This document shows positions 43,843 through 51,600 of a stretch of 64,000 bases of DNA, piece after piece. Where the stretch lies: the NCBI GenBank assembly GCA_947503895.1, contig CANNFT010000009.1, positions 62,001-126,000 on the forward strand. The letters run 5' to 3'. The notes under the pieces were generated by a model. That model made no database searches. It had not been told where the DNA came from and was given only the letters and a program-made list of their open reading frames with translations. A program made the position numbers and the translations under genes. This DNA comes from an uncultured Saccharospirillaceae bacterium. Its GTDB lineage: Bacteria > Pseudomonadota > Gammaproteobacteria > Pseudomonadales > Oceanobacteraceae. Numbering within the stretch: position 1 is the first letter of the stretch; the number at the start of each line of letters is the position of its first letter.

Positions 43843-45099
43843 ATGATTTCTGGTATTCTGACTCGGAGCCGACTAGATATGCACTGGATAAAACGCTTCA
43901 CCACTCAAAAACCACACCGACATATACTAATTTATTCATTGTTTTTAGCCAATGCCATTCATATTGCTTCAGCTGAAACAACCCGTGCAGAATGGCTGTA
44001 TCGCCAAGATTTTCAGTCTATATCCGTTGGGGGGAACTGGGATGACTTAACGGTACAAAAGTCTTCAGACGCGAATCACGTAGGATTAGTTGAATACGTC
44101 CCAAGCAGCAAAGGTTCCCCCAGAATAACAGGAGATTTCTCACTTAATGAATCCGTTCAGTCTGCGACGTTATCCTATAAGGTAAAATTTTCTAACGATT
44201 TTGAATGGGTCAGAGGAGGAAAATTACACGGTCTTGGAGGCGGCACAACGACAACAGGATGTGACGATGCCGATCCCAACGGCTGGTCTGCTCGCATTAT
44301 GTGGCGTAAAAATGGTGTGCCAGAAATCTATCTATATGATCAAACCAGAACGGGTGGCTGCGGTAGAAGCTATCCACCCAATGTTGAAGGTGAAAAAGAC
44401 TTTGCGTTTTCGAAAGGGCAATGGCACACCGTGGAATTATATGTTCAGTTAAACTCCTCGCCTTCATTATCGGATGGTCTGATTGAACTTTACGTTGATG
44501 GCAGAATGATTAGTCAAGCCAAAGCGCTTCGGATATCAGGGCGATCAAATATTCATATTGATACGTTTATGCTTTCAACCTTCTATGGGGGGAACGATTC
44601 AGGTTGGTCTCCATCGAAAACCACCTCGGCGCTGTTTGATAACTTCATTGTCCAATCCGGTAAAAAGATAATCGGTAAATGTCAGTCTGAAGATGACTGT
44701 AAAGACGAACAAAAAAAATGTGGCGTTTCAGCAAGTCATGAGCAAGATCCAAATTATGCTGAATTGGCGTTTGATAAAAACTTGGATTCACGCTGGTCTT
44801 CAGAAGGACTAGGACAGTGGATTCAATACGATTTTGGCAGCTTGCATCACGTCACGTCCGTTGATATTAGTTTTTATCAGGGCGATGTTAGAGCAGCCTA
44901 CTTCGAAATAATCGCATCAAAAGATGGTGTTAATTGGGAGAAGGTCTACACAGGTCAAAGCAGCGGTGAGTCAATTGACATGGAGCACTTTGATTTTACA
45001 AACATTAATGCACGTTATATGCGTATCATCGGACACGGGAACAGCGCAAACAGCTGGAATAGTTTCACTGAAATTCAATTTTTTGGTGTAAAAGGCTAA
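43843..45099 (+). CDS. secreted polysaccharide lyase (PL14-like) with C-terminal discoidin domain
   Basis: Up to 418 residues. A signal peptide ends near HIASA. The central domain is jelly-roll, matching the PL14/alginate-lyase-like pattern: FEWVRGGKLHGLGGG, WSARIMWRKNGVPEIYLYDQ, FSKGQWHTVELYVQLN, SDGLIELYVDGRMIS and LSTFYGGNDSGWSPS. A short Cys-rich linker leads to a F5/8 type C (CBM32-like) domain: DSRWSSEGLGQWIQYDFGS and NARYMRIIGHGNSANSWNSF. It would bind and cut a uronic-acid polymer outside the cell. A start at 43879 (GGAG upstream) is also possible. No other carbohydrate genes surround it. Confidence 0.75.
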   Translation: MISGILTRSRLDMHWIKRFTTQKPHRHILIYSLFLANAIHIASAETTRAEWLYRQDFQSISVGGNWDDLTVQKSSDANHVGLVEYVPSSKGSPRITGDFSLNESVQSATLSYKVKFSNDFEWVRGGKLHGLGGGTTTTGCDDADPNGWSARIMWRKNGVPEIYLYDQTRTGGCGRSYPPNVEGEKDFAFSKGQWHTVELYVQLNSSPSLSDGLIELYVDGRMISQAKALRISGRSNIHIDTFMLSTFYGGNDSGWSPSKTTSALFDNFIVQSGKKIIGKCQSEDDCKDEQKKCGVSASHEQDPNYAELAFDKNLDSRWSSEGLGQWIQYDFGSLHHVTSVDISFYQGDVRAAYFEIIASKDGVNWEKVYTGQSSGESIDMEHFDFTNINARYMRIIGHGNSANSWNSFTEIQFFGVKG

Positions 45100-45399
45100 T
45101 GTACCAACTAAGCCAGTCACCTTTTTAGCGTCTGGTGATTTTTACAATGGAACAGGTGATTTTCAATACGAAATTATGACTCACAAAATACGCATCATTT
45201 AAAAAACAAACTTTTGGCTAAAGCCGTAAAGCATATTTTAAAGGGCATCTCTACAAAGTCGCTTAAAGTGTTGGGTGGGTGCGCTTTCCAATTTCAAGAC
45301 GTGCTGTTGAATATTTACGGGTTGAATAGTCGCCCCTGAAAAAACCCTTGAAAACCCAGAAAGGTATAGCTGATGGGGCTGAGGATTGATTCACTATCT
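45100..45399. other. spacer between the lyase and the IS5-type transposase
   Basis: No gene is seen. The last 25 bases form the left arm and loop of the hairpin described at 45375. One boundary of the IS element should lie here, but no matching terminal inverted repeat was found. Confidence 0.45.
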
Positions 45400-45407
45400 T
45401 CAGCCCC
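45375..45407 (-). terminator. hairpin overlapping the transposase stop codon
   Basis: GGGGCTGA (45375-45382) pairs with TCAGCCCC (45400-45407) across 17 bases; the transposase stop TGA lies in the right arm. It lacks a U-run, so it may be an IS-end structure rather than a terminator. Confidence 0.35.
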
Positions 45408-46635
45408 CGTATTTCAACCATGTTATGGATTTTTGTACGAAATCCCTTATACTAATCCACTTTTTTGCCACATTTAAGGGACAAAAAATACCCGTCAGGG
45501 CGATGATCACCCATTTTCTTAAATTCCAAGCGCACGCAGCCATCATTAGATTGATCTCATCGCCAACTGTTCCTGACAGAAGGTTTCGTGATAGCCTGAA
45601 ATCGCTTTTTAAATGGCCTATTAATGGCTCTATTGCTGCTCTACGTCGACACTTCTTTCGCTTTTTATCGCGCTGATAGCGGTTGTCTTTTTTTAAGCCT
45701 TTACCCGGCAAGATAATTTTAGCGCCGACCGCTTCTTTTTTGCCTCGATATCCTCTGTCGCAAACGGCTTCTTGGATAGGTACTTTTCTCACTTCATTTG
45801 CTTTTGCAATCACTTCATCCAATGTTTTACTGTCATGAGTATTTTCAGTGTGACTGACCGCACTCAATATGATGCCTTCTTTCGCTGTTGCAACAATGGA
45901 AGCTTTCGCTCCAAACTCATAGGGCTTATGGTCTTTTCCTTTAGCAATGCACTGAACGTTCGTGCAGGCTGTATATTTTATTTCGGTCGTTCTTTTTCTG
46001 GGGGATGACTTTTTCATTAAAAATAAATCATATTCGTACTGATTAAGTTGATCCTTTGATAGTTTTCTTCTCGGTTCTCGAATGAGAATTCCTTCTATGG
46101 TTCTAAGTCTTTTTATCGCTTTTTTAGCGCTGGCGCGCTTCTTTACATGGCGAAAAAATCTCAGCCTCAAACGCAGCTTTTTCACTTCCTTTACATAAGT
46201 ACGCCGCTGCTGAATACCACAATCTTTTGCTAGTTTATTAAGTCGATTTATGATTTTGATTGCGAGTTTTCCATCGGTCGGATACGTTATATTCTTTTCT
46301 TGAACCGTTGTGTCAATATTGACAACTTCATCCTCAATATTCGATCCGTGTATGCTCGCGGACACCTTGAAGATCTCCTCTACGCCTTTTGATCCAATTC
46401 GATTTCGAAATTTAACCAGCTCTGTTGGATAACAGGCATTTTGGCATTGGAATTGTTTCAATCCACAAAAGTATTGGTAATAGGGATTTCGTTTCCACTG
46501 AACGACAAGGGATTCGTCACTCAAATTTTCGAGGTATTTGAGTATTAAAAGACCCACCATTTTCCGCATGGGATGTACTGGTCGCCCTTTAGATTTTGAA
46601 TAGTGTAGAGAAAATTGATCATCAAAATGATGCAA
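45400..46635 (-). CDS. IS5-family transposase (IS1478-like), apparently intact
   Basis: 411 residues. The N-terminal DUF772-type segment RPVHPMRKMVGLLILKYLEN is followed by the DDE core: VVNIDTTVQEKNITYPTDGK (first Asp), a long basic insert, ACTNVQCIAKGKDHKPYEFG, then EAVCDRGYRGKKEAV (second Asp) and RRRAAIEPLIGHLKSDFRLS (Glu). No internal stop was seen. It codes for cut-and-paste transposition of its own element. The ends were not resolved: a 9-base inverted repeat GTAACCGTT/AACGGTTAC lies upstream at about 46650-46694 but has no partner on the other side. Confidence 0.88.
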   Translation of the reverse strand: MHHFDDQFSLHYSKSKGRPVHPMRKMVGLLILKYLENLSDESLVVQWKRNPYYQYFCGLKQFQCQNACYPTELVKFRNRIGSKGVEEIFKVSASIHGSNIEDEVVNIDTTVQEKNITYPTDGKLAIKIINRLNKLAKDCGIQQRRTYVKEVKKLRLRLRFFRHVKKRASAKKAIKRLRTIEGILIREPRRKLSKDQLNQYEYDLFLMKKSSPRKRTTEIKYTACTNVQCIAKGKDHKPYEFGAKASIVATAKEGIILSAVSHTENTHDSKTLDEVIAKANEVRKVPIQEAVCDRGYRGKKEAVGAKIILPGKGLKKDNRYQRDKKRKKCRRRAAIEPLIGHLKSDFRLSRNLLSGTVGDEINLMMAACAWNLRKWVIIALTGIFCPLNVAKKWISIRDFVQKSITWLKYGG

Positions 46636-46785
46636 GAGTATTTTTTGGTAACCGTTAATCCTATTGGCAATAACGTATTAGAATGAACGGTTACTTTTTG
46701 TTATAGTTGATTTTTTAATTCAAGACTTTCCTCAACTGCCTTGTCAAATACCCCACATCTACTAACTATGAACGCGGTGGACACC

Positions 46786-47085
46786 CTATCCCAGTACATT
46801 TTTTTCAGGTAGAGCAATAACCATCATTTGATCAAAAAGTATTTCACCATACTCGGTATGCATCAACGCTTTTGTGGAAATAAATCCAATTGGATTTACA
46901 GTTTTCCCAAACCAAACTACTTGGGTTTGGGTATTTCCAGTATTATTAACAATATTAATAGCTACAGCTCCTGAAGTTGTAGCCACAACACCGTTTGTTG
47001 GCTTTACAGTCCAGTAGATGTTATTCGAATACACGTTACTGCATGCCATTGCTAAGATTGCTATTAGTACATTTTTCATTTGCAT
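46786..47085 (-). CDS. small secreted protein of unknown function
   Basis: 99 residues with a signal peptide (MQMKNVLIAILAMACSNVYS). The mature part is beta-rich: NIYWTVKPTNGVVATTSGAV, then AINIVNNTGNTQTQVVWFG. No family is recognised. A decayed relative of its N-terminal half lies at 47634-47790, so this is one of at least two paralogues. It sits at the downstream end of the toxin locus in AT-rich sequence, next to the IS5-type element. It might be a periplasmic immunity or accessory protein; this is only a guess. Confidence 0.5.
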   Translation of the reverse strand: MQMKNVLIAILAMACSNVYSNNIYWTVKPTNGVVATTSGAVAINIVNNTGNTQTQVVWFGKTVNPIGFISTKALMHTEYGEILFDQMMVIALPEKNVLG

Positions 47086-47149
47086 AGCCTATTAATTATT
47101 CTGATTTACCAATTCATCTAAATCCCATTTCTTAATTTAATTTATTGAG

Positions 47150-47632
47150 TTATATCGCTCCACGGGTGAACTTATACAACACATCAGACGGATAATAGTC
47201 ATTAAAATCTGCTATCAACGTAGCATTCAGTTTTGTTTTATCTGAAAAGGTTTTAATTTCTTCAATATTGTTCATGTCAGTTATTGCTATAGCCATTTCT
47301 TCGACATCCTCAGCACACAAACCATCCACTACTAGTCTTGCCAAATACAACTTCCTTTCTTCTAGACTCCGAGGGAATGACAGTTCAATACTGTTATCAA
47401 AGTCAAATTCACTCAGTAGGCACTCTGCGCTTAATGCAAACTCACCATCCGTTATTTTAAAAGATTTATAATCGGCTGGAGTTTTTAATCCCGCTGGAAA
47501 GCCAATCAAATCTTTAGCCAATATTTCTTTAAATCCAATCTGGTATCTACTAACTAAATTTTCTATGAAATCGAAATAAGTGGATGAGCTTTTTGGCTTG
47601 ATAATTCCATAGATAGATTTAGTCATAATCAT
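47150..47632 (-). CDS. hypothetical protein in toxin/immunity locus
   Basis: 160 residues, acidic, soluble, no signal peptide: MIMTKSIYGIIKPKSSSTYF, FKITDGEFALSAECLLSEFD, EERKLYLARLVVDGLCAEDV and EEIKTFSDKTKLNATLIADF. No family recognised. Position downstream of an Rhs-type toxin tip and the 124-residue gene, AT-rich composition and acidic charge are what one expects of an immunity protein, but the cognate toxin is not identified. Remnant 47634-47790 directly precedes its start. Confidence 0.5.
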   Translation of the reverse strand: MIMTKSIYGIIKPKSSSTYFDFIENLVSRYQIGFKEILAKDLIGFPAGLKTPADYKSFKITDGEFALSAECLLSEFDFDNSIELSFPRSLEERKLYLARLVVDGLCAEDVEEMAIAITDMNNIEEIKTFSDKTKLNATLIADFNDYYPSDVLYKFTRGAI

Positions 47633-47633
47633 T

Positions 47634-47790
47634 TCACTTTTTAGATCTTAAAGTGGGTTTTCTACTAAGATCAACCGAACTATTTTTGGTTGGGTATTTT
47701 TTAAGATCATTACCAATGTTAATGGCCACAGATCCAACATGTGCAGCCATAACAACGTTTGTAGTTTTGATTGCCCATTAATAATAACCA
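47634..47790 (-). pseudogene. decayed paralogue fragment of the 46786-47085 protein
   Basis: On the minus strand this region reads YY-stop-WAIKTTNVVMAAHVGSVAINIGND, which aligns with IYWTVKPTNGVVATTSGAVAINIVNN of the downstream gene. The signal-peptide part is missing and a TAA interrupts the match. The frame then runs on to a TGA at 47636-47634. This shows that a second copy once lay between the two immunity-like genes. Confidence 0.7.
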
Positions 47791-47799
47791 GAACAAGAG

Positions 47800-48174
47800 C
47801 TATACATAAACTTTATGCACAAGCATCATGTCATCTATATTTGTAAATTTTAACCTACCCCCCCCTATATTTATCTCCAGCATTCCATTTTTCATATGAA
47901 TTCCATTTAATTTCTCTTCATTCTGAATATCATAGCATGATAGGATGTCTATATATTTTTCATTGTCAGTCAGATCATCTTCAGGGTCTTGCAATGCCTC
48001 TGACCAAAATAAAACACCTTCATCAATAAAGAACTTGTATGACACCCCAGAAATAACAATATAAAACAATGACAAACCTGCCGATAGAGTTTGCCCCAAA
48101 CCGAAAAGTTGTTCACAGTACAAACCATTGAACTCATCAATTTTCGTTTCACTATGTTGTCGACTTATTTTCAT
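47800..48174 (-). CDS. putative immunity protein for the HINT toxin
   Basis: 124 residues, acidic and probably cytoplasmic: MKISRQHSETKIDEFNGLYC, SYKFFIDEGVLFWSEALQDP and DDLTDNEKYIDILSCYDIQN. No family recognised. GAGGA lies seven bases before ATG. When the upstream toxin is read in its restored frame, its stop (48187-48185) lies only ten bases ahead of this start, the tight toxin-immunity spacing typical of polymorphic toxin modules. Function is inferred from this position alone. Confidence 0.55.
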   Translation of the reverse strand: MKISRQHSETKIDEFNGLYCEQLFGLGQTLSAGLSLFYIVISGVSYKFFIDEGVLFWSEALQDPEDDLTDNEKYIDILSCYDIQNEEKLNGIHMKNGMLEINIGGGRLKFTNIDDMMLVHKVYV

Positions 48175-48184
48175 TGTTGCATCC

Positions 48185-48987
48185 TCATTTTATATTATCC
48201 CATCCCCGGGCAACACCACCTTTTGAGTGATCTAAGAATGTTAAAAATTCTCCATTTGACCGACGAACTACGATAGATTCTCCTAGCTTGCTCCATTTTG
48301 CATCAGGAAATGTCATGTATTCTCCGCTTTTTTGGGCGCCTCATTGACAACTTTTCTAATATAGCCCTTCATCGCTTGCACAGTCTCTGGCTTCCCTGGC
48401 CCTTTAGGTATTTCTATACCATGCTTTCGCGCAGTTTCTCGCTTATGCTGTGAGTGCTTCCTTAGTTTTACCAAAGTATTGTTTCCATATGTAACGATTG
48501 TTGCAGGGTCGCAAGCATTATGTACCCACAGATCATACTCTATTGCAAAATATGTGTGAAAATCTGCTACTTCAATATTATAGGTTTGCTCAGGTAACCT
48601 TGTATTAGCAATACTAACCACACTAAACTCATCACCTAATGAGTTGACTAGTCTGTCTTGCCCATTAAGTAAATACGCAGCTTTAAATCCTTCTCCCTTT
48701 ACATCAAACGGGTGATCGTCTTTCGTCTTAATGCGTATTTCGGTACCACTACTATTTTTGACAATCAGTTCATAAATTCCTCTATATTTGTTGAATAGCT
48801 TGCTAACTGGCTTGTATGCAACCTCACCCGTTTCTACGATTTTTGATAGAACTAAATCACCTAACTCTAAATCTTCGATATTTTTATGGCCATCAATTGT
48901 TTTGACTTTGGTTCCGGCTGCAAAGCAGCAGAAGTTATCGAGAGATTTCTTGGAGTATTTAGCTAGTGCCCATCCAAAAACGGCCAT
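48185..48987 (-). pseudogene. orphan Rhs-type toxin tip: HINT domain plus C-terminal toxin, frameshifted
   Basis: Frame 48987-48313 (224 residues) carries a pretoxin HINT domain: Cys21 in CFAAGTKVKTIDG, LELGDLVLSK, DDHPFDV and ending DLWVHNA (about 155-158). A variable tip begins after it with KHSQHKRETARKHGIEI and IPKGPGKPETVQAMKGYI, then stops early. In the -1 frame the same strand continues GEYMTFPDAKWSKLGE, VVRRSNGEFLTFLDHS and KGGVARGWDNIK to TGA at 48185. One extra A in the A6 tract (48333-48328) would join the two. Codons 1-8 come from the end of the adjacent IS, so the original Rhs N-terminus is gone. The toxin activity is unknown. Confidence 0.8.
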
Positions 48988-50620
48988 ATTTTAGTTTTAC
49001 AAACCACGGATCGCTATGGCCGTTTTTTTTCACAGTCGAATGACAAGCCATCATACACTGAATGCTTAATGTTAGGCTTAATAACGTACCATCATGCTAT
49101 CTTTACGTACACAAAAGACGCATTCTAATGACGCGCTTACTTTTGAAAATGTTGACCTAACGTGTTTTATCAGTTAATCGCTGTAATCTTACAAGGCGAA
49201 TCAAGTTGTAGCTCAATATTGAAGACCAGACAAAAGCATCAAAACCCTTTATTCCTTTCCATTGGGCCACAGAGCAGCCAAACCGACGCTTTAGCTCCGA
49301 TATATTCCCTTCAATTCCCGCTCTAAAGGTAGCCAGTTTCTTAAATGTTTTTTTCTTTAATCCCATTTCACTTAACGTCAGTCCAACTCGTTTTTGGAAG
49401 GCAGCAGCTTTAACACCCAAGGCGAGTCCTTTGGTCACGTTCTTTTGGCTAGCATAACCTCCATCGGCTATCGTTCGCTTCGGTAGACATTGATAATCGT
49501 TTTGATGGGCATGCAACACAGGTATGTAAAGTGCCTTATCACTGGTATTTCCCTTTTCAATACTGCAATGCGTGAAAAAACCTGAAGCATCAGACGATAA
49601 ATTAATTTTGTGGCCGTACTGAATGTCTCTAAAGCCTTTTACGATAATATCGGTATGTGACTCAAAGACGCTCACAATTTTGTCAGATGAAGGCACTTTC
49701 TCGCCGTTAATGACTCGTCGTGTTTGATCGATCACTTTGGCCAGCAAGTCACGGTAGTGAATCAAGTTTGCACGCCAATGTTCTGCCGAGGTGATTTTAT
49801 CCAGTGCCCGCGCCACTTGCGTCATGACCAAATCAGCAAGATGCAGCAATTCTGGATACAAGTGATTTTTAAGGTCTTCTCCTGCGTTGAAGATTCGAAA
49901 GGCCAATGATTTCGTCTTTTTCCGCTGATCCCTAAAAGAAAACCGGATACCCGTTTCGTCTTTCGCTTTAGCCAACATTCGACTGAGAACGCGAATACCA
50001 TCATTTAACAACTGGCTGTCGCTGGGTGGAGCAATATGGCTCCTGACGACGGTACTGTCGATACGAAGGTGTTCGATATCAATCATGCCGTCGTCCAGCC
50101 AGTGCTTTATCATTTTGGTATTTAATAGCTTAAGGGTGTTGGGCTGAATCGTTCGAATGCATTTTTGTAAGCTTGATCGACTGGGTGAGACTCCCATAGG
50201 CAGTCGAGCAAAAGCGCGATAACTGGCTGAGTCCGATAGATGGAAGCCATTTTTTCATAACTGAACTGGAAGAGTTGTTTAATGAGTAAACAGCGTAGCA
50301 CGGTGTCTGAGGTAAGTCCTTTGCACCCTGTCTTTCTGGGTTTGGACAGAGTCAGGTCTTTATGGACTAGATCCACCAGTTCGGGGTATTGATCAATAAG
50401 ATCAGAGAGTTGTTTAAGTTGCTGTCCAGTCTCGTGATTTGAGAACGATTCAGTTAGACTGTACTGAGCATGCCGAGCTTCTCGCATGTGGAGTCCTTTT
50501 GTTTTTGATGTTGTTTTTTTGTGGTGATTAAACGTTATCAAATTTCAAAAGGATTTTTTATGCTTTTAAGAAATATTTTGTAATAAAATCAATCGGTTAT
50601 GGGCTTCTGGATGGGCACTA
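48964..50620 (-). mobile_element. complete insertion sequence, copy 1, with readable terminal inverted repeats
   Basis: Left end TAGTGCCCATCCA (48964 onward) and right end GGATGGGCACTA (50609-50620) are inverted repeats, giving an element of about 1.66 kb. A partial copy at 53217-54293 shares the right side. It encodes one frameshifted transposase. The transposase resembles the ISNCY-type group I recall, but the family is tentative. No clean target duplication could be fixed beyond the TA at both ends. It interrupts an Rhs/HINT toxin gene on its left. Confidence 0.85.
49157..50487 (-). pseudogene. transposase of IS copy 1, broken by a one-base deletion
   Basis: The start is ATG 50487 with AGGA six bases upstream (MREARHAQYSLTESF). 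The frame holds KPRKTGCKGLTSDTVLRCLL and LFQFSYEKMA, then shifts near 50244, where this copy reads ggaagcc and copy 2 reads ggaatgcc. The other frame continues from 50197 with DIEHLRIDSTVVRSHIAPPS (catalytic Asp), KINLSSDASGFFTHCS, TIADGGYASQKNV and FRAGIEGNISELKRRFG (Glu), to the stop at 49157. All DDE residues exist, but no single frame encodes them. Confidence 0.85.
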
Positions 50621-50715
50621 ACTAATGTAAATTTATCTCTTAATTGCTCATTAGCAAACTTTAAGCAGCTAATGAATAACTCATTTTTTCTAGTATATAT
50701 TTCTGTTATTTGCTT

Positions 50716-50906
50716 TTATTTTGATTGGAAATTTCTTAGCCCCAAACGACTTGTCATTATCCAACCAAAAGTGATCGAAAGATAGTAATATAGCTTCTTT
50801 CCATGTGACTCAGAAAAGTTTTGAAGATCACGAATAACTACATCACTGGAAAATATTTTGCATTGACTGAATATTTTTTTGCCTGAGATAGAATTTCGTT
50901 AGTCAT
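50716..50906 (-). pseudogene. small frameshifted gene with a strong ribosome site
   Basis: AGGAGA lies five bases before ATG at 50906. The frame opens MTNEILSQAKKYSVNAKYFP and stops after 22 codons. A neighbouring frame carries on plausibly with KIFSSDVVIRDLQNFSESHG, KKLYYYLSITFGWIMTSRLG and LRNFQSK to TAA at 50716. Together they make a protein of about 63 residues, basic and partly hydrophobic. It lies after the lipoprotein gene of the Rhs module and before the IS, so it may be a lost immunity or accessory gene. Family not recognised. Confidence 0.55.
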
Positions 50907-50984
50907 TATATTCTCCTATAAACTCTATAATAGTCACCAACATCAATGCAACTTTCGCATACCCCTTTAATTTCTGAACACGCA

Positions 50985-51599
50985 TCACTCAGATTTATTC
51001 TTTAAACTATCAAATTTCTCTATAATCTGCACAATCTGAAGCTCACTTATTGGGCGTCCTGCAAACTGATAGTACTCATTACCAGACAACAGGCACTGTA
51101 ACAATCGAATTTCTAGCAAGTCATAGTTTTTTTCATTTACTCTCTTTTCAATTATCGATCTACCAAAGTAAATATTTATATTGGCATACTCAATCGGGTA
51201 ATTATTCATATCTAGCTCAGTAAGCGTACCACCATCTACACTATAGAACCTAAACACTGGGCGCATTAGGTCAGTTTGATCATCTAGAACAATCATTAGC
51301 ACTTTTTTTTTGAATTTATTTATTGATACAGGCAATCCTAACACTGTAACTAAAGATTCAACGCCAGAGTCGTTGATATATATAATCGAGGAGTTCCTTT
51401 GATAAAATAGTCTTTTATCTGTTTTGGATACATGGGCTGCTAGCAATGAGTCATATTTTGGCGAAAATTTATGCTGAAATAGCTTTACATTTAAATTACC
51501 AATTTCAATTTCTGTACTCAGTGCCTTATAAATTATCCGATTTGTGCATGCTGACATTGACAATGTAATAAAAATTATCAGCATTATATACTTAATCAT
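50985..51599 (-). CDS. putative lipoprotein immunity protein of the Rhs phospholipase-like toxin
   Basis: 204 residues with lipobox MSAC (Cys18), so likely exported and membrane-anchored. The mature part is mixed alpha/beta: LNVKLFQHKFSPKYDSLLA, FYQRNSSIIYINDSGVESLV, RFYSVDGGTLTELDMNNYPI and ISELQIVQIIEKFDSLKNKS. No family recognised. Its ATG follows the Rhs tip stop by a single base, a spacing typical of toxin-immunity pairs. Lipoprotein immunity fits a toxin that attacks phospholipids from the periplasm, as known for Tle/Tli pairs. Function is inferred from context. Confidence 0.6.
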   Translation of the reverse strand: MIKYIMLIIFITLSMSACTNRIIYKALSTEIEIGNLNVKLFQHKFSPKYDSLLAAHVSKTDKRLFYQRNSSIIYINDSGVESLVTVLGLPVSINKFKKKVLMIVLDDQTDLMRPVFRFYSVDGGTLTELDMNNYPIEYANINIYFGRSIIEKRVNEKNYDLLEIRLLQCLLSGNEYYQFAGRPISELQIVQIIEKFDSLKNKSE

Positions 51600-51600
51600 T

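Noticed and set aside
45100..46785. Terminal inverted repeats for the IS5-type element
   Set aside because: Sequence on the two sides was compared by eye; the best pairing had about half the positions matching, which is not enough to set borders.
48313..48345. Programmed ribosomal frameshifting in the toxin A6 tract
   Set aside because: The tract does not form a good X-XXY-YYZ slippery heptamer in the zero frame (CCC AAA AAA GCG), and all neighbours show decay, so a mutation is the simpler explanation.
48964..50620. Target-site duplication of IS copy 1
   Set aside because: The flanks share only TA, which is already part of the terminal repeat, so no duplication length can be stated.
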